Below, one piece after another: positions 1 through 7,293 of a DNA stretch of 14,121 bases (within the stretch, counting starts at the first letter, position 1; the number at the start of each line of letters is the position of its first letter). Source of the DNA: Deltaproteobacteria bacterium (GTDB taxonomy: Bacteria > Desulfobacterota > DSM-4660 > Desulfatiglandales > B25-G16). The position numbers and the translations under genes are program-made. The stretch is from contig CP070660.1 in the NCBI GenBank assembly GCA_020355145.1, forward strand, positions 1,446,698-1,460,818, in the 5' to 3' direction. The notes under the pieces are model-generated. The model had not been told where the DNA came from and searched no databases. It was given only the letters and a program-made list of their open reading frames with translations.

Positions 1-2
1 AC

Positions 3-857
3 AGCTTGGGATGGCGTGGGCAGGTCTTCTTTGTGGATGACAACTTCATCGGCAACAAGAGGTACCTCAAAACCCAACTCTTGCCCGTGTTAATCGAATG
101 GCAGAAAGACAAGAGAGGGATACCATTTAACACGGAGGCCTCCGTAAATCTGGCCGATGACGAGCCATTGATGGAGATGATGGTTGAGGCGGGCTTTGAT
201 GCGGTCTTTATCGGGATCGAAACACCTGATGAGGAAAGTCTGTCTGAGTGCAACAAAAAGCAGAACAAAAACCGCGACCTATTCGAAAGCGTAAAGCGCA
301 TCCAGCGAGCCGGATTGCAAGTGCAGGGGGGCTTTATTGTCGGCTTCGACAGTGATACCCGCTCCATCTTCCAACGGCAGATTAATTTTATACAGAAGAG
401 CGGGATCGTGACGGCCATGGTCGGTCTGCTTCAGGCCCCTGCTGGCACAAGACTATATAAACGTCTGAAACAAGAAGGCCGCGTGGTGGGCTATATTTCG
501 GGGGATAACCTAGACGGGACAACGAACATAATCCCCAGGATGGATCTTGATGCGTTATGTGAGGGATATAGGGATATAATGCGGCACATCTATTCGCCCA
601 AGCTCTACTATCAGCGCGTTAAGACCTTCCTTCGAGAGTATAGGCCGCCAGAGATTGAATCCCCTCTGGACCTTCAGCGCGTTTTGGCCTTCTTTCGTTC
701 CAGCATCCACCTGGGTATTCTTGGTAAGGAGCGATTCCAGTATTGGAAGATCTTGTTATGGACACTTTTTCGCCGCCCCGAGCTGTTCACACTGGCTATT
801 ACATTTGCGATCTATGGCCATCATTTCCGCAAAATCACCGAATTACACGTCCTTTAG
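3..857 (+). CDS. B12-binding radical SAM protein, C-terminal part (5' end outside window)
   Basis: The reading frame is open to the left edge, so this is the 3' part of a longer gene; the TTG at position 6 is not a credible start because the family needs an upstream cobalamin-binding domain and the CxxxCxxC cluster. What is visible begins with the radical SAM core strand FFVDDNFIGNK, typical of the B12-binding radical SAM superfamily, followed by FIGIETPDEESL and GFIVGFDSDT, the later SAM-barrel strands. The last ~130 residues, with IYSPKLYYQRVKTFL, resemble the DUF4070 tail found on many of these enzymes, including the hopanoid methylase HpnR. Such proteins are usually around 450-500 aa, so somewhat over half is present. 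The substrate cannot be told from this part; methylation or another radical alkylation of a lipid or small molecule is only a family-level guess. The terminal ~60 residues are rich in aromatic and hydrophobic residues and may touch the membrane. Confidence 0.88.
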   Translation, partial: SLGWRGQVFFVDDNFIGNKRYLKTQLLPVLIEWQKDKRGIPFNTEASVNLADDEPLMEMMVEAGFDAVFIGIETPDEESLSECNKKQNKNRDLFESVKRIQRAGLQVQGGFIVGFDSDTRSIFQRQINFIQKSGIVTAMVGLLQAPAGTRLYKRLKQEGRVVGYISGDNLDGTTNIIPRMDLDALCEGYRDIMRHIYSPKLYYQRVKTFLREYRPPEIESPLDLQRVLAFFRSSIHLGILGKERFQYWKILLWTLFRRPELFTLAITFAIYGHHFRKITELHVL

Positions 858-974
858 GCAATAGGCAGTATAGACCAATAGCCCTTTGTGGGGGGGACGA
901 CAATAGAGATTAAAGATGCTGTTGTGCCGACGGTGTATTTTCCGTGTGCTTTGTATGCCATGGGAGGAGCTGTC

Positions 975-1010
975 ATGAGCCCCGGTCGGGCAAATGTGGT
1001 CACTTTTTAA
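975..1010 (+). CDS. Possible 11-codon leader mini-ORF before the lipoprotein gene
   Basis: An ATG at 975 is preceded by GGGAGGAG (962-969) at a spacing of 5 nt, one of the best ribosome-binding sites in the window. The frame encodes only MSPGRANVVTF and stops with TAA at 1008. A second strong Shine-Dalgarno follows just 6 nt after the stop and serves the lipoprotein gene. It could be a translated leader that couples or gates translation of that gene, or a chance ORF. No amino-acid run suggests classical attenuation. Confidence 0.3.
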   Translation: MSPGRANVVTF

Positions 1011-1032
1011 CATTCCGGAAGGAGGCCGTACC

Positions 1033-1413
1033 CTGAAATCATTACATCATGCGGTTATTCTTCTTCTCATCATATCTCTATGCACAGGCTGTGCTCTATT
1101 TGGAAAAAATAAAGAATATCAAACATTTGACTCCACCCTGCTCGATAAGCTCGCTCCGGGTCAAACAACGGCTGCAGAGGTAACGAGGCTCTTTGGAGCA
1201 CCGAGCCAGGTAGTTAAGATGTCCAACGGCAATGCCTACATATACAAACGTTCCGTCGCCAAAGGGACGGGGATTTGGTTAGTAATTGTCAGCTTCGGTA
1301 ATTACGATAAGCAGTATGACCAGATAGTATTATTCTTTGACACTAACGACATCATGACTCACTATGGCGTAAGCCTGAATGCCGGGAAGGCATCTTATGG
1401 GTTCCCGTTTTAG
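1033..1413 (+). CDS. Small lipoprotein, SmpA/OmlA (BamE)-like; probable CTG start
   Basis: This encodes a predicted lipoprotein of about 127 aa. From the CTG at 1033 the N-terminus is a compact type II signal peptide: a charged start (MKSLHH), a hydrophobic run VILLLIISL and CTGC, with Cys20 as the lipidated residue. The mature part contains the BamE/SmpA/OmlA-type signature: a turn (LAPGQTTAAEVTRLFGAP), a central strand with NAYIYKR and a C-terminal strand QIVLFFDTND. The known family sits on the periplasmic side of the outer membrane; BamE itself is an accessory of the BAM complex, but many small BamE-fold lipoproteins have no known role. Start choice: GGAAGGAGG (1017-1025) lies 7 nt before CTG 1033. 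The only upstream ATG, at 994, would put the ribosome-binding site inside the gene, would add 13 non-signal-like residues and has no properly spaced Shine-Dalgarno. The neighbour downstream is a paralogue whose ORF overlaps the 3' end. Confidence 0.72.
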   Translation: MKSLHHAVILLLIISLCTGCALFGKNKEYQTFDSTLLDKLAPGQTTAAEVTRLFGAPSQVVKMSNGNAYIYKRSVAKGTGIWLVIVSFGNYDKQYDQIVLFFDTNDIMTHYGVSLNAGKASYGFPF

Positions 1414-1834
1414 GATAAGCCTTGTTTTTGCCTTACTGATCTCTGCAACCGTATTTCCTGGGTGTGTTTCATACCGGATCTTGAAATCAGAGGAGGGATT
1501 ACCGGTTTCACCTCCCGGTGGTAAAATACAGGTAGAAAAAACAACCATTGGAGAGGTGCTATTTCTTCTTGGCGCGCCGGACAAACTGGCAGTACTGGAG
1601 GGAAAAGATCTTCTCATTTACCAAAGGGCCTTATATCGTGAGAACGGCCTTTCTGTGGGTATTCCACTGGGTGAGATCTTGGGACCAAGCATCGACATAG
1701 CTGCCCACGGAGGCCTTTTTCGGTACGATACCCTCGCTCTCTTTTTTACTCCTGACGGCATCCTTAGGGACATCGTTTTTGAAAAAGACTCCAGCCGTCC
1801 TTTCCTAAAAACTCTATGGACAGAACAACAATAG
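1397..1834 (+). CDS. Second small lipoprotein, paralogue of the preceding gene
   Basis: This predicted 145-aa lipoprotein starts at ATG 1397, behind GGGAAGG (1384-1390) at 6 nt spacing; the ATG at 1379 lies upstream of that site and is less likely. The signal peptide runs from Met1 to Gly22 (ISLVFALLISATVFPG) with Cys23 as the lipidation site; the residues before Cys (FPG) fit the lipobox only loosely. The mature part repeats the pattern of the upstream protein: TTIGEVLFLLGAP, then DLLIYQRAL, then DTLALFFTPDGI, so the two are tandem duplicates with a BamE-like fold. A longer loop (about residues 86-110) separates the second and third strands. The start overlaps the 3' end of the first lipoprotein gene by 17 nt, which suggests translational coupling. 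Its own 3' end overlaps the convergent radical SAM reading frame by 21 nt. Function unknown. Confidence 0.7.
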   Translation: MGSRFRISLVFALLISATVFPGCVSYRILKSEEGLPVSPPGGKIQVEKTTIGEVLFLLGAPDKLAVLEGKDLLIYQRALYRENGLSVGIPLGEILGPSIDIAAHGGLFRYDTLALFFTPDGILRDIVFEKDSSRPFLKTLWTEQQ

Positions 1835-2353
1835 GCTACGCATGCAATCAAACAGACTCACAACTGCTCTTGTGAGGTATGGGCCCTGTGAAAATGCTTG
1901 GGTCAATATAGGGGTTTGAAAAAGCCTTTGGACAAATCCTTGCTCATAGCCAAGGAGCAGACCATTGGTTTCCAGGATAAAATCAAGTCCTGGATCTGCA
2001 TTAGATATATCTTGCAATACCTGATAAAGATGTTCAAAGGATTGCTTACCAAGTATTGGTTCAGCACCACTTATTCTTATCTTATTGAATCCGCCTCTTT
2101 TAGCTATATGCAAAAGCCTATTTCCAACCTCACCTGGTGAATAATATCTATCCCTACTCCTCTCTGGATGCAAGTTCCTTCCATAATACCAGCAATAGGC
2201 GCATAGAAAAGGACAACCAATAATGCCGACAGTTGCTATGCCACCATAATATCTTGATGGCCTGAATCTATAATATTTCCTTGCCAGGTCTTCCATAACC
2301 AGCCCCTCAACCTCTTTTGCCCTTTTTAATGGATTAAATGGCAGATCTAACAT
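1814..2353 (-). CDS. Radical SAM protein, probably truncated at the C-terminus
   Basis: The N-terminal two thirds is a clear radical SAM domain. Cys47, Cys51 and Cys54 form the CxxxCxxC cluster (CPFLCAYC) for the [4Fe-4S] centre; GAEP (96-99) is the SAM-binding GGEP equivalent; FILETNG (125-131) is the next core strand. It resembles a small family of unassigned Fe-S oxidoreductases with the motif SRYYGGIA before the cluster. From my memory of such proteins the domain should go on for roughly 80-100 residues with further core strands. Here recognisable sequence ends near residue 144 (about position 1922) and is followed by about 35 residues without family character. I could not restore the missing part in the other two frames of the same strand, so a deletion or rearrangement is more likely than a single frameshift. 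The gene starts 1 nt after the sirtuin stop codon (TGA-A-ATG), so the two form one transcription unit. Activity is doubtful; the substrate is unknown. Confidence 0.75.
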   Translation of the reverse strand: MLDLPFNPLKRAKEVEGLVMEDLARKYYRFRPSRYYGGIATVGIIGCPFLCAYCWYYGRNLHPERSRDRYYSPGEVGNRLLHIAKRGGFNKIRISGAEPILGKQSFEHLYQVLQDISNADPGLDFILETNGLLLGYEQGFVQRLFQTPILTQAFSQGPYLTRAVVSLFDCMRSLLLFCP

Positions 2354-2354
2354 T

Positions 2355-3209
2355 TCAATAAAGCCTTTTAACCTCCTGAACTATCCCTGGCAAGATCTCA
2401 CCAGTTTTTCCCTTAATTAGATAGTCTGAAATCCCTTCTTCACTTAAAGGGGTAGGTTCAGCATTTACCTCGATAATGGTGGTACCGGGCACTTGTTTAA
2501 TTAAATACAGACCGGATTCTGTTTTAGTCTCCTTTTCAATCATGTGCTTCTTGGCCAGGCGTGGAAGCTGGGCAAATGGGTAAACCACCGCCGAGGTGCC
2601 ACAGATCAGCATTAAATCACACTTCCAGGCCTCTTCCTGACTATTCTTGGCTGCATCTAAAGGGATTGGTTCTCTAAAATGGACGACATCCGATTTTATC
2701 ACTCCTCCGCATTTACATAGAGGCGGGAGTTTTTCCTCTCTTTTTAATTTACCTAAATCCATATCTTTAACACCAGACCTTGAACCACATTTACTGCATC
2801 TTAATTTGAAATAGTTACCATGGTATTCTATAACATTTCTGGATCCAGCCTTTTCATGCAAGCCATCGATATTCTGAGTTACTATGCATTTTAGGATACC
2901 CATTTTTTCAAGCTCTGCTAAGGCATAATGACCGGGATTAGGCCTTGTCTCCTCTAACTCCCCCAACAGAGAAGGAGTACTTAACCTCTCTTCCCAGTAT
3001 ACCTTTGGGTCTTCCAAGAATCTCTCATAACTTTGATAGGCCCTTTTTTCTGCCTCAAGGTCTTTTGTCCAGATTCCAGATGGGCCCCTGAAATCCGGGA
3101 TACCAGATTCAGTTGAAATACCAGCTCCAGATAAGGCTATAGCATGTTTAGCCCTTTTTAGATCTTCAGCTGCCCTTTTAATTAAATCCTTCAACCCTAA
3201 CCCCATCAT
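2355..3209 (-). CDS. Sir2-family NAD-dependent protein deacylase (sirtuin)
   Basis: Sirtuins remove acyl groups from lysine side chains in the cytoplasm using NAD+, releasing nicotinamide and O-acyl-ADP-ribose. All core motifs are visible: GAGIS (28-32) and GIPDFRG (36-42) of the NAD pocket, TQNIDGLHEKAG (111-122), catalytic His130 in YHG, zinc ligands Cys138/Cys141 and Cys165/Cys167, GTSAVVYPFAQLP (204-216) and IIEVNAEPTP near the end. At 284 aa it is a little longer than the usual 230-250 aa, with an extra segment around 218-240. Oddities: the second zinc pair is CxC rather than CxxC; the usual FGE after the zinc module reads FRE (178-180); and the Tyr-x-x-Arg used by desuccinylases such as CobB and SIRT5 appears by eye as Trp72-x-x-Arg75, so acyl specificity is open. 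AGAAGGA precedes two adjacent ATGs; the second (3206) has the better spacing. The radical SAM gene follows directly in the same unit. Confidence 0.93.
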   Translation of the reverse strand: MMGLGLKDLIKRAAEDLKRAKHAIALSGAGISTESGIPDFRGPSGIWTKDLEAEKRAYQSYERFLEDPKVYWEERLSTPSLLGELEETRPNPGHYALAELEKMGILKCIVTQNIDGLHEKAGSRNVIEYHGNYFKLRCSKCGSRSGVKDMDLGKLKREEKLPPLCKCGGVIKSDVVHFREPIPLDAAKNSQEEAWKCDLMLICGTSAVVYPFAQLPRLAKKHMIEKETKTESGLYLIKQVPGTTIIEVNAEPTPLSEEGISDYLIKGKTGEILPGIVQEVKRLY

Positions 3210-3233
3210 CTTGTCCTTCTATCAATTTGTTAA

Positions 3234-3364
3234 GTTTACCCTGTTAGAATGCCCCGCTTGCCTCGTTAAATGTGTTGGCTAAAGAGACAGGTCGGATTCG
3301 AAGCACTTATTAAACGGGGTGAACACGGGGTATAATGCCCCGTGTGAAATCTAACAGGGTTTAC
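3234..3364. repeat. 131-bp element with terminal inverted repeats (MITE-like) upstream of sir2
   Basis: The ends are a 15-nt imperfect inverted repeat: gtttaccctgttaga at 3234-3248 and tctaacagggtttac at 3350-3364, matching at 13 of 15 positions with an uninterrupted 11-bp core. Partial complementarity continues inward (cccgcttgcctcgtt near 3253-3267 against aacggggtgaacacgggg near 3313-3330). Inside lies a perfect 8-bp stem, acacgggg (3323-3330) and ccccgtgt (3338-3345), whose 7-nt loop is tataatg. There is no ORF. The structure fits a small non-autonomous mobile element or an intergenic hairpin that could shape the sir2 5' leader. I see no clear target-site duplication. Confidence 0.5.
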
Positions 3365-3443
3365 TGCAAAGTAGGTGTTACGAGGAAATAGAAAAGACAA
3401 GGCCCTAAAAACCTGATCTACTGGATCGATTTTTACTCAGTGG

Positions 3444-3920
3444 TCAAAGCATCCCTCTGACATAAAAGAAGAGTATAACTCCAGAGAAGGCCAGTTTTAA
3501 TCCAATGACCACCATGTTTCCGACAATCACACCCCAACCCGCTCTCAATGCCTTTTTTCCCTCCTTTCCAGCCACTAGTTCTCCAACCAATACCCCCGCA
3601 ATTGCACCGATGAACATTCCCCAGGGCGGCAATAGGAAAAGCCCTATGAGCATCCCGGTAATTGAGCCCCACATACCTAACTTCGATGCCCCATATCTTT
3701 TTGCCCCGGCAGCGGGAACAACGTAGTCCAGAGTAGTTAGTAATATCGTCAAGCCAGCCATAGTAATCAAAAATGTGGAGGTAAATGGTTCCCAATCTTT
3801 GGCGTAGGAGAGGATGATTAAGGCCAAAAAGCTGAGAGGAGGCCCCGGGATGAAGGGTAAAATGCAGCCGACGAGGGCAATCAATGCCAAAAGCAATCCA
3901 AAGATTATTAATACGATCAT
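3444..3920 (-). CDS. DUF456 family membrane protein
   Basis: A 158-aa, very hydrophobic protein with the DUF456 pattern. The first segment (1-22) ends in the conserved PFIPGPP (22-28), the second lies at 28-40, the third at 47-66, a glycine-rich pair of helices covers about 85-118 (GMWGSITGMLIGLFLLPPWG, then GAIAGVLVGEL), and the last covers 130-153. The G-x-x-x-G spacing in the middle suggests tightly packed helices. The molecular function of the family is unknown and nothing here allows a guess beyond an inner-membrane location. No Shine-Dalgarno is apparent before the ATG at 3920. The gene lies 84 nt downstream of the phosphorelay operon on the same strand with no strong terminator between them, so some read-through is possible. 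Confidence 0.85.
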   Translation of the reverse strand: MIVLIIFGLLLALIALVGCILPFIPGPPLSFLALIILSYAKDWEPFTSTFLITMAGLTILLTTLDYVVPAAGAKRYGASKLGMWGSITGMLIGLFLLPPWGMFIGAIAGVLVGELVAGKEGKKALRAGWGVIVGNMVVIGLKLAFSGVILFFYVRGML

Positions 3921-4003
3921 TAAGGTTGTGCTATTGGATTATTAAAGGGCAAGTGAAAGGATAATAGGTAGAAGACGGCTGTCTGTCAATGGAAAAGGCA
4001 TCC

Positions 4004-5950
4004 TTATCTCTCTAATTCACCTCTAACAGCGATCCCAATCTTCTCTAAAAGATATGGCTTTTTTACAAAGGCCCCTGCACCCAATCTCTGAGCCTCCTTG
4101 ACACGTTCTGTCTCAGAGAATCCACTTACAATAATTGCCTTTTGGTTAGGGTGCAATTCAAGGATCCTTTTATACGTTTCAAGTCCATCAATTCCAGGGT
4201 CCATAATCATATCTAAAAGTAAAAGACTAGCTGAATTGCCCTTCATGTAATCAACAGCCTCTTCACCACTTGAAACCGACGTGACAGAGTAGCTCAGTCT
4301 TTTTAGTATCCTAGATGCGATCTCCCTTTGTTCCTCCACATCATCCACAACCAATACGGACTCTCCCTTGCCCATGTAGTCTTCAATGGATAAACCGGGT
4401 TTCTTTTTGGTTAGCTCCTTTCTACTTACGGGAAAATACAGTATGACTATAGTCCCTTTTCCTTTAGCGCTTTTCACATCGATATATCCTTCATGGTCTT
4501 TTACCGTTCCCCACACCACTGCCATGCCTAATCCTGTCCCGCTTCTTCCCATCGTCTTCTTCGTGTAGAATGGCTCAAATATGCTTTCCATATCCTCTGG
4601 AGATATACCTATCCCAGTATCAGAGACAGTAAGGGTAGTATAGTCACCCTCCGCTACATTGTCATACCCTCTTATTGGTCCATCGATATATCGGTTTTGT
4701 GTGGATATGGAGACCTTTCCCCCACCAGGCATGGATTCAGCTGCATTGGAGACCAAATTCATAATAGCCTTAGAAAGATGAACAGGGGAGCCCAAGATAT
4801 TTAGGAGATCTTCTTCAAGATAGGTCTCTAGTTGAACATCAGGATGAAATAGCTTCAACTTTTCATGTTCAGGGCTTTTCAGATATTCATTAATAATATC
4901 ATTTAGATTCACCACCTCCATAGAAGAAACACCCCTTCTTGCAAGGGTCAAAAGATCCTGCACAATAGTGGCGGCCTTTTCCCCTGAGTTTTTTATCGTC
5001 AATATTGGCTTTCTTAAGGGGCTGTCTTCGGGAAGATCCGTCAATATTAATTCAGGATAACTTACAAGCCCGCTCAAGATGTTGTTGAGATCATGAGCAA
5101 CCCCTCCAGCAAGGGTACCGATGGCCTCCATCTTCTGGGCTCGTTGAAGCTGGGCCTCCATCCGTTTTCGCTCAGTAACATCATTCAAAATGATAGTAAT
5201 GGACTCATTCTCTTCGTCCTTAACTGGTAAGATGTTTAGTGAAACCTGTTTACCATTTAGTATCATAGGCGAGTTCTCGCTAATTGTCTGTGGCGTGTCA
5301 CCCATCTCCTCCAGTAGGCTCTTAATCCTTTCGCGATCTGTCCTGGAAAAAAGTTCAGTGAAATTTGATGCTAACAGCTTTTCCTCAGGAATGCCGATTA
5401 AAGAAATGGCAGTAGGGTTGGCATAAACTATCTTCGCTTCAAGGGTAAGCTCCAAAATCCCTTCAGACATATTACTTAATATGACTTCAAAATGTCTTCT
5501 GGAAGATATTAACTCCTTGGTAATATTCCGCTGATAGACATCTTCAAGGCCTATTACTCTTCCTGACAAGCCATTTAAATCTCCCTTATCCGATTGGTTC
5601 AGGGCAGCAAGAACATGTTGCCCCATTTTATTAAATGGCCCTTTGGCAATGCAGGCATTGGCACCGAATTCAGCAAAATCTACCTCTTCCTCGGCAGCAA
5701 TTGCAGAAAGAATGATAAGATAAACATCGTTCAGCTTCGGCATGCTACGGATAATCCGACATAGTTTATCTCCACTGATATTAGGGATGACCAGGTCAAT
5801 AAATATGACGTCTGGAATGTAGGTCTTCAAGACATCTAAGGCAGAAAGACCATCTCCTGCTGTTAAGACCTGATGACCCTCCCTTTCGAGTAGATTGCTC
5901 AGGAACTTTACTATGACCGGATGGTTATCTACCACCAATATCTTCTTCAT
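4004..5950 (-). CDS. Hybrid sensor kinase, REC-PAS-HisKA-HATPase-REC
   Basis: A soluble 648-aa histidine kinase with receivers at both ends. Order by residue: receiver 1 (1-120; phospho-acceptor Asp52, conserved Lys103 followed by Gly instead of the usual Pro), PAS domain (about 150-265, ending in NDVTERK), H-box AGGVAHDLNNILSG with His286, N-box NLVSNAAE (398-405), G1 DTGIGI (444-449), G2 GTGLGM (471-476), and receiver 2 (530-648; Asp580, Lys631). There are no transmembrane segments, so it senses in the cytosol through PAS and through phosphorylation of receiver 1. The H-box and the following helix match the type common in Desulfobacterota. Start: the frame is open from 6040, but that would overlap the GGDEF gene by 58 nt and add a polar tail; MKKILVVDNH at 5950 begins exactly at the receiver fold, 32 nt after the GGDEF stop. 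It is the last gene of the four-gene operon and is a possible phosphate acceptor from the HPt protein. Confidence 0.93.
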   Translation of the reverse strand: MKKILVVDNHPVIVKFLSNLLEREGHQVLTAGDGLSALDVLKTYIPDVIFIDLVIPNISGDKLCRIIRSMPKLNDVYLIILSAIAAEEEVDFAEFGANACIAKGPFNKMGQHVLAALNQSDKGDLNGLSGRVIGLEDVYQRNITKELISSRRHFEVILSNMSEGILELTLEAKIVYANPTAISLIGIPEEKLLASNFTELFSRTDRERIKSLLEEMGDTPQTISENSPMILNGKQVSLNILPVKDEENESITIILNDVTERKRMEAQLQRAQKMEAIGTLAGGVAHDLNNILSGLVSYPELILTDLPEDSPLRKPILTIKNSGEKAATIVQDLLTLARRGVSSMEVVNLNDIINEYLKSPEHEKLKLFHPDVQLETYLEEDLLNILGSPVHLSKAIMNLVSNAAESMPGGGKVSISTQNRYIDGPIRGYDNVAEGDYTTLTVSDTGIGISPEDMESIFEPFYTKKTMGRSGTGLGMAVVWGTVKDHEGYIDVKSAKGKGTIVILYFPVSRKELTKKKPGLSIEDYMGKGESVLVVDDVEEQREIASRILKRLSYSVTSVSSGEEAVDYMKGNSASLLLLDMIMDPGIDGLETYKRILELHPNQKAIIVSGFSETERVKEAQRLGAGAFVKKPYLLEKIGIAVRGELER

Positions 5951-5982
5951 ATTGTCACATCTTTTTGATTGAGATTGTTGTT

Positions 5983-6933
5983 TTACAGCTTCCCTGCTTC
6001 CACCCTGTTTCTCCCTTCCTGTTTGGCTTGGTAAAGGCATTTGTCGGCCTGAGTGATCATTGCTTCGGGTGAGAGTTTATCGTTTGGGGTGGCGGGGTCA
6101 AGACCGGTTACTCCAAAACTGGCTGTGACGTGAATACCCCTTTCTTGTACATTAATTACCCTCTGGGCAATGGCACTGCGAAGTCTTTCCGCCATGATGT
6201 ATGCGCCGTTGAAATCTGTCTCGGGAAGTACAATTAAAAATTCTTCGCCCCCGTATCGGGCCAGCCAATCTACATCACTCCTGATAGATTTTTTGATCCA
6301 CTGCACAAATTTTTTCAATATCCGATCCCCGACCTGATGCCCATAGGTGTCGTTAAGCTCTTTAAAATGATCGATGTCGCATAAAAGCAAGGAGAGTGGG
6401 CGCCTGTATCTCTTTGCTCTTTTAATTTCTTGGGGCAAACGTTCAGTCATGTATCCCCGATTGTAACAACCGGTAAGGGGATCGGTTATGGACAAAACCC
6501 TGATCTCTTCATTTGCCCTTTTAAGGGATCTTTCCAACTCCAGGATGCGTATGCCAGTTTTGATGCGAGCGATCATTTCAGAATGATTAGGGGGCTTGGT
6601 CAAATAATCATCTGCGCCTGCCTCTAACCCTGAGACAATATCATCTTTAGAATCTTTGGCCGTCAGGAGAACAATAAAGACATAACCCTTGGAGGTATCC
6701 TTTCTGATGGCCCTGCATAATTCGAGGCCGCTCATTTCGGGCATCATCCAGTCGGTCAGGACAATTGGAAAGAATTTTTTATTAAATAATTCTAAGGCCT
6801 TGCGCCCATTTTCCACAGACGTAACTTCATATCCTGCCTTGAGAAGGGTCTTTTCCAGCAACTTTCGTGACACAGGATTGTCTTCAGCGATCAATATGGG
6901 GAAATGGGGACTCGGTTCTTTCATTTTGTTCAT
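5983..6933 (-). CDS. PleD-like response regulator with diguanylate cyclase (REC-GGDEF)
   Basis: This protein makes cyclic di-GMP from two GTP when its receiver is phosphorylated. The receiver spans 11-130 with Asp61 in LTDWMMPEMSG and Lys113 in LTKPP; a short coiled linker (130-148) leads to the GGDEF domain (149-313), which starts with the usual DPLTGCYNR. The signature is GGEEF (228-232), an active form. The allosteric inhibition site is degenerate: PleD has RxxD with Arg nine residues before the first Gly, whereas here that position is Ser219 (RSDVD, with Arg one step too early), so product inhibition may be weak or absent. The gene lies 42 nt after the HPt gene and is the likely output of the relay: a change in second-messenger level and hence motility, adhesion or matrix. 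The Shine-Dalgarno is weak, so translation may depend on its neighbours. Confidence 0.95.
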   Translation of the reverse strand: MNKMKEPSPHFPILIAEDNPVSRKLLEKTLLKAGYEVTSVENGRKALELFNKKFFPIVLTDWMMPEMSGLELCRAIRKDTSKGYVFIVLLTAKDSKDDIVSGLEAGADDYLTKPPNHSEMIARIKTGIRILELERSLKRANEEIRVLSITDPLTGCYNRGYMTERLPQEIKRAKRYRRPLSLLLCDIDHFKELNDTYGHQVGDRILKKFVQWIKKSIRSDVDWLARYGGEEFLIVLPETDFNGAYIMAERLRSAIAQRVINVQERGIHVTASFGVTGLDPATPNDKLSPEAMITQADKCLYQAKQEGRNRVEAGKL

Positions 6934-6975
6934 AGTACAATGGCTTCTTGAGAACCAGGGGGCAAAATGTATAGC

Positions 6976-7293
6976 TCATCGCCTGACAAAATCAACGAGA
7001 ATGTCCAACTTTTCCTGTAGTGCTTGAGCAGCTTCTGCGGTTGTCTCCAGTCGATCATTACGGGCTTTCTCTTCAATTTCTTTTGCTATCTCGGAAAGCT
7101 CTATAAAACCGAGGTTGATAGCAGCGCCTTTTAGAGAATGGGCAGCCCTGACAGCTTTCTCTGCGCTTCCTCCTTCAATAGCGGACCGAAGATTGTTCAG
7201 GTCAGACATGCCGGTCTCAATAAAAAGTTCAATGAGTTCCAGATATTCCTCTTCCTCTAACCCCAAATTCTCTGCTAATTCCTTAAAATTCAT
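6976..7293 (-). CDS. HPt domain phosphotransfer protein
   Basis: A stand-alone 105-aa histidine phosphotransfer protein. His52 in AHSLKGAAINLGF is the phosphorylated residue; the sequence is almost wholly helical and acidic, as expected for the four-helix HPt bundle. It moves phosphate between receiver domains: here most plausibly from the last receiver of the hybrid kinase encoded just upstream to Asp61 of the GGDEF regulator downstream. Its ATG overlaps the kinase stop codon (ATGA), and AGGGGG lies a few bases before it, so the two are translationally coupled and probably made in fixed ratio. Confidence 0.95.
   Translation of the reverse strand: MNFKELAENLGLEEEEYLELIELFIETGMSDLNNLRSAIEGGSAEKAVRAAHSLKGAAINLGFIELSEIAKEIEEKARNDRLETTAEAAQALQEKLDILVDFVRR

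Noticed and set aside
1814..1922. Frameshift that would restore the radical SAM C-terminus
   Set aside because: The other two frames of this strand hit stop codons quickly or show no radical SAM strands.
3331..3336. Perfect TATAAT on the plus strand
   Set aside because: It is the loop of an 8-bp GC-rich hairpin, has no -35 at 16-18 nt and no plus-strand gene follows.
3975..4003. Terminator after the phosphorelay operon
   Set aside because: On the minus strand AAGG-ATG-CCTT followed by TT is only a 4-bp stem; too weak to call.
5951..6040. Longer start for the REC-PAS-HK-REC gene
   Set aside because: Would overlap the GGDEF gene by 58 nt and add a polar, non-conserved tail; the receiver fold begins exactly at the ATG at 5950.
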